Below, piece after piece: positions 13,664 to 19,722 of a stretch of DNA of 28,623 nucleotides. This stretch comes from a virus. How positions within the stretch are numbered: the first letter of the stretch is position 1; each line of letters starts with the position of its first letter. The notes beneath the pieces were generated by a model, which saw only the letters and a list, made by a program, of their open reading frames with translations, did no database searches and had not been told where the DNA came from. The stretch is from IMG/VR virus record IMGVR_UViG_3300022221_000022, positions 1 to 28,623 of that record. One strand, 5' to 3'. The position numbers and the translations under genes are program-made.

Positions 13664-13919
13664 AGTTTTCGAGGAACACCGGCTAAAAATGAAAGAATTA
13701 AACGACGCCCTAAAAGCGTTCGATTTTTTCTACGAGTACGCCGACGACCCCGAAGAGGTTATACGCGGTAAGGTAAAAGCCCGTTATATAGCTAATTTGG
13801 TTAAGCGGTGCGGTCAAGACGGCGACCGCCTATACCGCGCGCATAAAGACACAGTTTTTTATCCTGGTAACGGTTTCGCGTATAAATACGGCGTCGCCTA
13901 CGAAACCTTATGTATTTAA
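13653..13919 (+). CDS. Small helical hypothetical protein
   Basis: The product has 88 residues, starting with MSDKVFEE at 13653. I reject an earlier in-frame GTG-type start because this ATG has AAGGCGG upstream and overlaps the previous stop by 11 bases. It is charged and helical (LKMKELNDALKAFDFFYEY, then DPEEVIRGKVKARYIANL), ending in an aromatic-rich segment (GNGFAYKYGVAYE). It overlaps the nuclease gene by 10 bases. No family recognised. Confidence 0.5.
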   Translation: MSDKVFEEHRLKMKELNDALKAFDFFYEYADDPEEVIRGKVKARYIANLVKRCGQDGDRLYRAHKDTVFYPGNGFAYKYGVAYETLCI

Positions 13920-14200
13920 AACAAAAGGCGTTTAGATCGCCGAAATATATACGTTACGTAAAAAGTTTGGTTTGTGTCTATTGCGGTGCGCCTGCTGATG
14001 ACCCTCACCACGGAATCGGGCTTAAACTTGGCGGAATGGGACTAACCGCCCCCGACTGGGCCGCTATACCGGTTTGTCGTGGTTGTCATTCTAAATTACA
14101 TATAACCCCGGAGTTATGGCCGGGACAGTGGGAACATATCGCCCGCACTATCGCCGGCGCTATCGACTTGGGTATTTTAACAATAAGTAAGGGCGGATAA
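13910..14200 (+). CDS. HNH-like nuclease (Ref/YbcO-like)
   Basis: The product has 96 residues. CVYC at about 22-25, DPHHGIGLKLGG at 31-42, and PVCRGCHSKLH at 54-64 form the C-x2-C, HH and C-x2-CH-x3-H pattern of small HNH/zinc nucleases related to phage YbcO (DUF968) and Ref. It probably binds zinc and cuts DNA during recombination or processing of replicating phage DNA. It is followed with no gap by csrA (stop at 14198-14200, ATG at 14201) and, two genes on, by a RusA-like resolvase, consistent with a recombination module. Confidence 0.75.
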   Translation: MYLKQKAFRSPKYIRYVKSLVCVYCGAPADDPHHGIGLKLGGMGLTAPDWAAIPVCRGCHSKLHITPELWPGQWEHIARTIAGAIDLGILTISKGG

Positions 14201-14395
14201 ATGCTAGTTTTACAGCGGCGAGAAAACGAAGTTATTAGAATCGGCGACGATATAACAATTACGATAGTCGATATTGACAGATACGGAAAAAAAGTACGAT
14301 TAGGAATCGACGCGCCGGGCGAAATATCGGTACATCGCGAAGAGGTATACCGGCGAATCGAAGCGGCGAAAGGTAACGGTAATATAAAATGTTAA
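14201..14395 (+). CDS. csrA: CsrA-family RNA-binding regulator
   Basis: The product has 64 residues, close to bacterial CsrA (61). The two RNA-contact blocks are intact: strand 1 [21 protein letters not shown] (bacterial form L-x-L-x-RR-x-x-E) and strand 5 with [19 protein letters not shown], including the VHREE arginine (about residue 46). A small insertion (DRYG) extends the turn before VRLGI. CsrA binds GGA in 5' leaders and represses or activates translation. A phage copy could replace or compete with host CsrA. It sits in the early operon between a nuclease and a membrane peptide, and its end overlaps the next frame. Confidence 0.9.
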   Translation: MLVLQRRENEVIRIGDDITITIVDIDRYGKKVRLGIDAPGEISVHREEVYRRIEAAKGNGNIKC

Positions 14396-14526
14396 ATGCG
14401 GCGTGTATTGTATCCCTTTTGGTAACTATGGCGGTGGTGTGTGTCCTTGCGATTGCATTGGTTTTTATCGTCGGCGAAAGTCGAGCAAATAATAGAAAGC
14501 CCGAAAACATTAAAAGCAACGATTAA
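14389..14526 (+). CDS. Small single-span membrane peptide (45 aa)
   Basis: A 45-residue frame starts at ATG 14389, overlapping the csrA stop by seven bases. Residues 2-28 are continuously hydrophobic ([20 protein letters not shown], then LVFIV), ending with a polar, basic tail ([16 protein letters not shown]). It lies mostly in the same DNA as the uncertain N-terminal part of the RusA-like gene but in a different frame. The clean membrane helix and the close junction with csrA support it as a real gene. Confidence 0.6.
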   Translation: MLNAACIVSLLVTMAVVCVLAIALVFIVGESRANNRKPENIKSND

Positions 14527-14875
14527 CGAGGCCGTCCCCCTGCTAAATGTATGGCAGCGATTACACTTTAAAGCTAAAGCGCAAAAACTAAGGCTTTACG
14601 CCTGGGAACTTCGCGCCCATATACCGAAGGGCGACGCCTTGCAGCGGTGCGCGGTGTTAATTGTGAGACATAGCGCCGCCCAGGTACCGCCAGACGACGA
14701 TAATTTAATAGCTAAGCCTATCCTTGATTGTTTAGTCGAGCCGAGTAAACGGAACCCGTATGGCGTCGGCGTCATTAAAGACGACAGCCCTAAATATTTA
14801 CAAGGTGTCGCGGTGTTATCAGCGCGGTGCGGTGCGAAAAAAGATAAAACGGAGGTTTATATTTTACCGTTATGA
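14441..14875 (+). CDS. RusA-like Holliday junction resolvase, start uncertain
   Basis: The product has up to 144 residues. The signature PPDDDNLIAKPILDCL followed by G-V-I-KDDSP is the active-site region of RusA endonucleases, whose aspartates bind magnesium. N-terminal LLNVWQRLHFKAKA corresponds to the substrate-binding start of the fold. The longest frame begins with GTG at 14441, but about the first 25-30 residues overlap the membrane peptide gene and do not look like RusA, so the true start may be a later non-ATG codon. It would resolve recombination intermediates before packaging. It overlaps the Q-like gene by ATGA. Confidence 0.8.
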   Translation: MSLRLHWFLSSAKVEQIIESPKTLKATINEAVPLLNVWQRLHFKAKAQKLRLYAWELRAHIPKGDALQRCAVLIVRHSAAQVPPDDDNLIAKPILDCLVEPSKRNPYGVGVIKDDSPKYLQGVAVLSARCGAKKDKTEVYILPL

Positions 14876-15228
14876 TTATTCCATTTTGTGAAATAGAGTT
14901 AGATAACTGGGGGTCGTGGGTTCGACACGATGAAAGATTAGGTTACAGGTCGGTAACGTTTGAAGGCTTGTTGATGAAATACGGGCAAGTAATACGGGGG
15001 ACGAACCATAAAGAACCGGAAAACCCCCGCGCCGAAGTTATCGACAGGCTTATCCGAAAACTGATACCGGTTTATCGAAACGTTTTAATATTAAAATATA
15101 TTTTCGGTTATTTTGATTACGAAATCGCGCGCATTATTAAAGTAAGTCGTAAAACTATCTCGGGCTATGTCGAAAATGCACACCATTACATATATGGAGC
15201 GTTAACAGGCAACGCCGCAACCGCTTAA
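14872..15228 (+). CDS. Q-like late antiterminator
   Basis: The product has 118 residues. GSWVRHDERLGYRSVTFEG near the N-terminus and the C-terminal helix-turn-helix-like KYIFGYFDYEIARIIKVSRKTISGYVENAHHYIYGAL fit the small phage antitermination Q / sigma region 4-like proteins at the end of early operons. It is the last early gene. Directly downstream are a long hairpin, a promoter, a leader and a terminator before the late genes, which is the site where a Q protein should act. Start ATGA-coupled to the resolvase. Confidence 0.7.
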   Translation: MIIPFCEIELDNWGSWVRHDERLGYRSVTFEGLLMKYGQVIRGTNHKEPENPRAEVIDRLIRKLIPVYRNVLILKYIFGYFDYEIARIIKVSRKTISGYVENAHHYIYGALTGNAATA

Positions 15229-15280
15229 ACAAATAGTAATAGGTTCCACGGGGAACCTATTACTATTTGTTGCGGTTGCG
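15216..15280. other. Very long near-perfect hairpin at the end of the Q-like gene
   Basis: Positions 15228-15247 pair perfectly with 15252-15271 (20 bp, loop ACGG), and the outer segments 15216-15224 and 15272-15280 add nine more pairs with only a three-base bulge. The bulge and the first paired base contain the stop codon of the Q-like gene. No T-run follows, so it is not a standard intrinsic terminator. It could protect the 3' end of the early transcript, be a protein-binding site, or be a cruciform. Confidence 0.85.
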
Positions 15281-15304
15281 TGTACTCATAAAACGCGCTA
15301 TATT
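15276..15304 (+). promoter_or_regulatory. Candidate late promoter (pR'-like)
   Basis: TTGCGT (15276-15281) and TATATT (15299-15304) are separated by exactly 17 bases. The -10 box matches five of six consensus positions. Transcription would begin near 15311 and meet the terminator at 15369-15401 after about 90 bases, as with lambda pR' and its 6S leader. The -35 box overlaps the right arm of the long hairpin, so hairpin extrusion or a factor bound there could affect it. Confidence 0.6.
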
Positions 15305-15411
15305 GTTTATCGTGGCATTCGTGCCCCTACGGTTTACCCCTGTAAGTATCCTTATTCGATTAATGAATAAACCGCCCCTTTAATAGAGGCGGTTTTTTTT
15401 TGGGCTAAAAA
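15305..15411 (+). ncRNA. Short late leader RNA (6S/qut-like), inferred
   Basis: No coding frame is convincing here. Between the candidate promoter and the terminator lies a stretch that would be made as a ~90-nt RNA and extended only if antitermination occurs. An early pause site needed for Q loading is expected just after the start point but I cannot identify it. Confidence 0.4.
15369..15401 (+). terminator. Leader terminator (tR'-like)
   Basis: AAACCGCC (15369-15376) pairs with GGCGGTTT (15388-15395), loop of 11 bases, and nine T residues run from 15393 to 15401. It stands 11 bases before the first late gene and would block late transcription without antitermination. Confidence 0.85.
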
Positions 15412-15924
15412 ATGGCGATTGTTTCAACGACGGTTAAGCGCGTTCTAATTGAAACGGGCGGTGTTAAACAGTGCAAGTTTGAAGGCATCGACCAAGCGGG
15501 CCGCGATTACTTTGTACATTTACATATAGACGCGTCCGCCGACCCTATCGACTTTTTAACTAAAATCGAATTACACCTAAATAAGCAAGCGCGACAGCGG
15601 GAAACGGCCGAGGCGGTGCGGGCTTACTTTCAGGGCGCCGACGTATTTAACGCGGTGTATGAGCATACGACCCCGGTACAGATAGCCAAACAAATTATAC
15701 GCCCGGCGGCGGAATCCGCCGACCCTAATTTTATGATAATGGCCGCCCCCGCTATTGAATGGGCTTTAGCAAACTTTACGATCGCACAAATTAAAAACGC
15801 CTTGAATTTGTCTGATAGCGAGTGGGTGGAAGTGCGAGACAGATATTTAAACCTTACCGACCCGGCCGTCGAAACCGTCTTAACAAGTGATAAAGAAATA
15901 AGACTTTTAAATATAGACGCATAA
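15412..15924 (+). CDS. Hypothetical late protein
   Basis: The product has 170 residues. The N-terminal part is beta-rich (KRVLIETGGVKQCKFEGIDQ), the middle has a long helix (LTKIELHLNKQARQRETAEA) and the C-terminus is helical. No signal peptide. It is the first gene of the late operon, 11 bases after the leader terminator, with no clear ribosome binding site. I recognise no family. Its position beside a large beta-rich protein suggests a structural or assembly role. Confidence 0.55.
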   Translation: MAIVSTTVKRVLIETGGVKQCKFEGIDQAGRDYFVHLHIDASADPIDFLTKIELHLNKQARQRETAEAVRAYFQGADVFNAVYEHTTPVQIAKQIIRPAAESADPNFMIMAAPAIEWALANFTIAQIKNALNLSDSEWVEVRDRYLNLTDPAVETVLTSDKEIRLLNIDA

Positions 15925-15939
15925 CCGGAGTAATAGAGT

Positions 15940-17277
15940 TTGTCCCTTGCTGAATTGTCGTCTAAATTTTCGCGTTTAATTTACTATAACGCGGCCGCAA
16001 CGGGCGCAAATAATGGAACAAGCCCGACCGACGCCTATACGACATTTCAAGCGGCTTTAACCGACTATACGTCGTCGGTAACGCCGGTAAATGAAGCGAT
16101 TTTAGTTTCGCATACATCATTAGAGCTTGGCCCCGCTAATCACTGGACGTTTACGGCGGCCGGTAGTTCATTTTATGACCCTATAACAGTAATAACGATT
16201 AGTTTTGCTGATTACAGCTACCAAAAAACTAATACTTTTCATATTAATACAAACGGTTGGTATTTAGGGTATTTCGATTTTTCATTAAATTTTTACGGCT
16301 TCGGGTGCAAAATCGACAGGGGATACCGAAGCGACGTTAATTTTAATTATCATACTTTTACCGATTGTTATTTAGAGTTTGACACAGGGCAAGCCCTAGC
16401 AAGTAACCCTTTGTCGGTTACTCGCCTTGTTAATTGTCATATTAAAGACCTTGGCGCTTGGAATGGACTATCATCGACAACCGGAAACATTGTAGTAAGC
16501 GGCGGTCTAATTGAATGCCTTACACCTAATTATGTTTTAATCGCTACAACAAACGGCGATATGATTGTAGATGGTTTCGATATGTCGGCAATGGCGGCAA
16601 CCGTAAACCCCGTCGCGGTAGTCGCCGGAAATAATCCGGCAAAAATCACGATTAGAAATTCAAAATTACCACTAGGCGCCGTTGTCGCGTCAATCGACCT
16701 GCCTGGTCAAAGCGTCGAAATTTGTTCGAGTGACAGCGGCAGTTTTTATGGTCGAAATGAACTATATAATTATTACGGAACAGCAATAGCGACGACCGCC
16801 GTTTATAGGGTCGGCGGTTATCAGTCAAAAAAGAGTAACGCCGTACAAAGTATCGAAATGACGGCAACCGCCCAAACGACGGCGACGCGGCCTTTTTCTG
16901 GGCAACGTATTTATAATTATATAAATACAATAGCGCCGACGACATACCGGTTTCAGATTGCCCATGATTACGCGGCGGCCCTTACTGATTCCGATTTTTA
17001 TATACGCGTTTACTATGGCGCCGACGCGCTCGAAACCGGCCTAACACTGGGAAGCTCGAACGGGGCGCCGGGCGTCATTAACTTATGCAAAACGTCGACC
17101 GCGTTATCAGTGAGCGCGGAAACATGGGTCGACCCTGGCGGTATGACTTACCAACAAGTCGACGTAACTTTTACCCCCGCGCTAACAGGGCGCGTTTTAT
17201 TTGTCCCTTACCTGTCTAAATACGAGGCGTCGAAATCTGTTTTTTTGTGTCCATTACCTGACGACGTGACAATATGA
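15940..17277 (+). CDS. Large beta-rich late protein, possible virion-surface component
   Basis: The product has 445 residues. It opens with a motif common in phage right-handed-helix proteins (YYNAAATGANNGTSPTDAYT, then FQAAL), followed by many short aliphatic/aromatic strands and asparagine-rich turns, as in pectate-lyase-like or parallel beta-helix fibres. The C-terminal 150 residues look like a separate beta-sandwich (RFQIAHDYAAALTDSDFYIR, RVLFVPYLS). The start is TTG with GGAG nine bases upstream. The next gene is coupled by ATGA. A receptor-binding or decoration role is inferred only. Tail fibres usually lie after the tape measure gene, so its place here is unusual. Confidence 0.6.
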   Translation: MSLAELSSKFSRLIYYNAAATGANNGTSPTDAYTTFQAALTDYTSSVTPVNEAILVSHTSLELGPANHWTFTAAGSSFYDPITVITISFADYSYQKTNTFHINTNGWYLGYFDFSLNFYGFGCKIDRGYRSDVNFNYHTFTDCYLEFDTGQALASNPLSVTRLVNCHIKDLGAWNGLSSTTGNIVVSGGLIECLTPNYVLIATTNGDMIVDGFDMSAMAATVNPVAVVAGNNPAKITIRNSKLPLGAVVASIDLPGQSVEICSSDSGSFYGRNELYNYYGTAIATTAVYRVGGYQSKKSNAVQSIEMTATAQTTATRPFSGQRIYNYINTIAPTTYRFQIAHDYAAALTDSDFYIRVYYGADALETGLTLGSSNGAPGVINLCKTSTALSVSAETWVDPGGMTYQQVDVTFTPALTGRVLFVPYLSKYEASKSVFLCPLPDDVTI

Positions 17278-17519
17278 GCCATTACGAAGGCTACGAAGTA
17301 GACGGCGTCTACTTCGTCGACCATTTCGGTTTAGGGCATCAAATAGACGGCGTTTATTTTAGCGGCCCGGCGGTGGTTGAACCGGACGCCGTAACGTTTG
17401 TTTTTGCGTGCCTAACTATGAACCCTGCAATATCGGGCGCGGTGATTAGCGCGGCGGCGGTGGTGGCATGTTCAACGCTAAACCCCGCCCTTAACGCGAC
17501 GATAAAGGTTAACGAATAA
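17274..17519 (+). CDS. Small late protein with internal repeats
   Basis: The product has 81 residues. VDGVYFVDHFG and IDGVYFSG are a duplicated motif in the first half, and the second half repeats ACLTMNPAISGAV and ACSTLNPALNATI. It is coupled to the large beta-rich protein by ATGA and to the next gene by TAATG. Such short repeat proteins often cap or connect fibre proteins. Function not recognised. Confidence 0.5.
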   Translation: MSHYEGYEVDGVYFVDHFGLGHQIDGVYFSGPAVVEPDAVTFVFACLTMNPAISGAVISAAAVVACSTLNPALNATIKVNE

Positions 17520-17845
17520 TGACAACCGCCCTTAAAATTTATGTGAGTAACGATAATATAATTACGTTAGTCGGTTTAAAAGATTATGTCGCCGATACCT
17601 ATATTAACGATTCGACTGTAACTGTAACGGTTGTCGATAGTTCGGGTACAAGTATTTCGGGCGAAACCTGGCCCCTATCCTTACCCTATGTAACGGCAAG
17701 TAATGGCAATTATCAGGGGACATTAAGCGACGTTCTGGTATTGACGGCCGACGACAGCTATACAGCACAAATTACGGCCGACAGCGGCGGCGGTAAAAAA
17801 GGATATTGGGAAGCGCCGTTAATCGGTACAACCCGAACGGCTTGA
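17519..17845 (+). CDS. Beta-sandwich late protein
   Basis: The product has 108 residues, Thr/Val/Ser-rich with regularly alternating strands (TVTVTVVDSSGTSISGETWP and SYTAQITADSGGGKKGYWEA), suggesting an Ig-like or BppU-like sandwich. It starts on TAATG and ends two bases before the next ATG. It is part of the five-gene structural block before the terminase. No specific family assigned. Confidence 0.5.
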   Translation: MTTALKIYVSNDNIITLVGLKDYVADTYINDSTVTVTVVDSSGTSISGETWPLSLPYVTASNGNYQGTLSDVLVLTADDSYTAQITADSGGGKKGYWEAPLIGTTRTA

Positions 17846-17847
17846 TA

Positions 17848-18447
17848 ATGATTAGTATTGAGTATAAAACCGCAATCGAAAAAATGAAAAAGGACTTAAA
17901 CAAAATCGAAAGGCGCGTCGTCGATCAAGCGGCAGTAACGGCAATTAATAAGGCCGCAATATCAGTACAAGGCCGAGCGATTAAGGCGATAGCTTTACGA
18001 ACGGGGATTAAACAAAAGCTCGCGCGAAACTATATAACTGTTACAAAAGCTAACTACAAACGCCCTTGGGCTACCGTTAACGCCGCGCAAAAGAGGCAAC
18101 AAAATTTAATAGAATTTGTACAAACAAGCCGCCAGAATCCGCAAGCATTCCGAAAGGCTACCGGTGTTAAGGCGCGCGCCTGGGGAAAGGCGACGACGTA
18201 CAAAAATACGTTTATTGTCTACGGCCGCAACGGTAAAGCCGTTGTCGTAAGCCGCAAACCAAGCGCGACGCGTAGCGGCGGACGATGGAATACAGGCTGG
18301 AGCAAAAACATATATGGGCCGAGTATTCCCGAGACTTTCGCGACTAAAGACCTTATGAACATAATGAACGCGGTAGCCGAGTATCGTTTTGGTGTTAACT
18401 TTAACCACGAAGTTAGCCGCCGCCTGGCTAAAATACGTGCTAAATAA
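17848..18447 (+). CDS. Tail completion protein, lambda Z-like
   Basis: The product has 199 residues and is strongly basic. The N-terminal helix IEKMKKDLNKIERRVVDQAAVTAINKAA and the following SVQGRAIKAIALRTGIKQKLA resemble minor tail protein Z, which in lambda (192 residues) is needed to finish the tail end that joins the head. The later part (GRNGKAVVVSRK, SGGRWNTGWSK) is beta-rich. I take the ATG at 17848 over an upstream in-frame ATG because it directly follows the previous stop. In lambda Z lies between FII and U; here it is before the terminase. Confidence 0.6.
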   Translation: MISIEYKTAIEKMKKDLNKIERRVVDQAAVTAINKAAISVQGRAIKAIALRTGIKQKLARNYITVTKANYKRPWATVNAAQKRQQNLIEFVQTSRQNPQAFRKATGVKARAWGKATTYKNTFIVYGRNGKAVVVSRKPSATRSGGRWNTGWSKNIYGPSIPETFATKDLMNIMNAVAEYRFGVNFNHEVSRRLAKIRAK

Positions 18448-18549
18448 ATGGTTTAGGTACCTTTCCGCCCTTCCTTGCGGGTACCACAAGCAGCGCGGGA
18501 ATTGCCTAGCGACAGAAATTTTAAAATCATTTCGCTACGTTAATTAATA
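18448..18549. other. Short gap with imperfect hairpin
   Basis: Around 18457-18485, GGTACC...CCGC faces GCGGGTACC, giving an imperfect hairpin with a three-base bulge. There is no T-run. It precedes the packaging genes, where a cos site could lie, but I see no cosN-like symmetry beyond this hairpin. Confidence 0.3.
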
Positions 18550-19092
18550 ATGCAAATAGTAAACACGGATATAACAAAAGTATTACCGTATGTAAGAAAC
18601 CCGCGCGTAAATACTGACGCAGTAAAGAAGGTCGCGGCAAGTATTCGCGAGTTTGGATTTAGACAACCGATTGTAGTCGATAAACAAAACGTAATAATTG
18701 CAGGCCATACACGATATGAAGCGGCAAAGCGTCTTAAATTAAAAACCGTACCGGTACACGTCGCCGAAAATCTAAACGCTGAACAAGTGAAAGCATACCG
18801 AATCGCCGACAATAAAGTCGCCGAGTTTTCGACGTGGGCCGAAGATTTATTAACTTTAGAGCTTCGCGACCTCGACGCCGGCGGCTTCGATTTATCGTTA
18901 ACGGGGTTTTCTTCCGAGGACTTGGAAGCGCTTTTATCTGGCCTAAAAGACGAGCCAATAAAAGAAGAAATCGCGCCCCTTCCGACGACTTTTACGGTTA
19001 CGTGTACTTGTGAAGACGAAGCCGACCAGCAAGCGGTGTACAAAATATTATTAGCTCGCGGCTATAAATGCAAAATAAGCGGCTTAAACTAA
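18550..19092 (+). CDS. ParB/sulfiredoxin-like domain protein
   Basis: The product has 180 residues. Residues 5-90 are a ParB N-terminal-like domain: LPYVRNPRVNTDAVKKVAAS, FGFRQPIVVDKQNVIIAGHTRYEAAKRL with the GHTR motif (52-55), then VPVHVAENL and IADNKVAE. In many phages this domain is fused to a DNA methyltransferase before the small terminase; here it is followed only by a linker and a small C-terminal domain (TFTVTCTCEDEADQQAVYKI), with no methylase motifs. It probably binds nucleotide and DNA and may act in packaging or as a nuclease. Confidence 0.8.
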   Translation: MQIVNTDITKVLPYVRNPRVNTDAVKKVAASIREFGFRQPIVVDKQNVIIAGHTRYEAAKRLKLKTVPVHVAENLNAEQVKAYRIADNKVAEFSTWAEDLLTLELRDLDAGGFDLSLTGFSSEDLEALLSGLKDEPIKEEIAPLPTTFTVTCTCEDEADQQAVYKILLARGYKCKISGLN

Positions 19093-19107
19093 AGGTAAAA
19101 ACTTTCG

Positions 19108-19722
19108 ATGGCTTCGACCGAATCGGGTTTGCTTGTTTCTGGCGACGTTTTGGCGAAATTGTTTAACGTTTCGTTACGTCGAATACAGCAACTAGCGAAG
19201 GACGGGACAATACCGAAAGGTATTAGCCGGGGGAAGTACGACCTTGGCGCGTCAGTTCGTGGCTACGTTAAGTTTTTACAGGAACGCGCCTACGGTAAAG
19301 GGTCAGGCTCGACCGATTACCATACCGAAAGTACGCGCGTTAAAAAACTAACAGCGGACAAGCTAGAGCTGGAAATTAAACAACTTGAAAAAGAGTTAAT
19401 CCCCGTCGAAATGGCCGTCGCGGTTTGGCAGGCTAAAGTAAGTTCGGCGCGTGCTAAGTTTCTTTCGCTCCCTTCTAAAATCGCGTCGGCCGTTATCGCG
19501 GCAACCGAAATACACGAAGTCGAAGAGGCGATACGCGATAGCATTTACGAAGCATTAACGGAACTCGCCGGACTTGGAATACCAGAAGAAACTTTGCAAC
19601 GCCTGGAATCGAACGGCGAAAGTTTGGGCGCCGCCGCCCCTGCTAACAGTAAGCAAGTGGGCCGACGAAAAACGAAAGCTAAGCCCCGAGGCGAGCGCGG
19701 AGCCGGGACAGTGGCGCACTGA
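19108..19722 (+). CDS. terS: Terminase small subunit (Nu1-like)
   Basis: The product has 204 residues. Residues 8-50 form a winged helix-turn-helix (LVSGDVLAKLFNVSLRRIQQ, LAKDGTIPK) like lambda Nu1, which recognises cosB. A coiled-coil segment follows at about 75-105 (TRVKKLTADKLELEIKQLEK). The remaining C-terminus is basic. It overlaps the large subunit gene by 149 bases, unusually long. Together with the ParB-like gene upstream this is the packaging module. Confidence 0.85.
   Translation: MASTESGLLVSGDVLAKLFNVSLRRIQQLAKDGTIPKGISRGKYDLGASVRGYVKFLQERAYGKGSGSTDYHTESTRVKKLTADKLELEIKQLEKELIPVEMAVAVWQAKVSSARAKFLSLPSKIASAVIAATEIHEVEEAIRDSIYEALTELAGLGIPEETLQRLESNGESLGAAAPANSKQVGRRKTKAKPRGERGAGTVAH

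Noticed and set aside
15216-15280. Long hairpin as an ordinary intrinsic terminator
   Set aside because: No T-run follows the stem; the next sequence is GTACTCATAAAAC and overlaps a candidate promoter.
18457-18485. Imperfect GGTACC hairpin as the cos site
   Set aside because: Position before the packaging genes is suggestive, but there is no cosN-like dyad or cosB repeat that I can support.
18540-19043. 167-codon minus-strand frame
   Set aside because: Antisense of the ParB-like gene with its GHTR motif.
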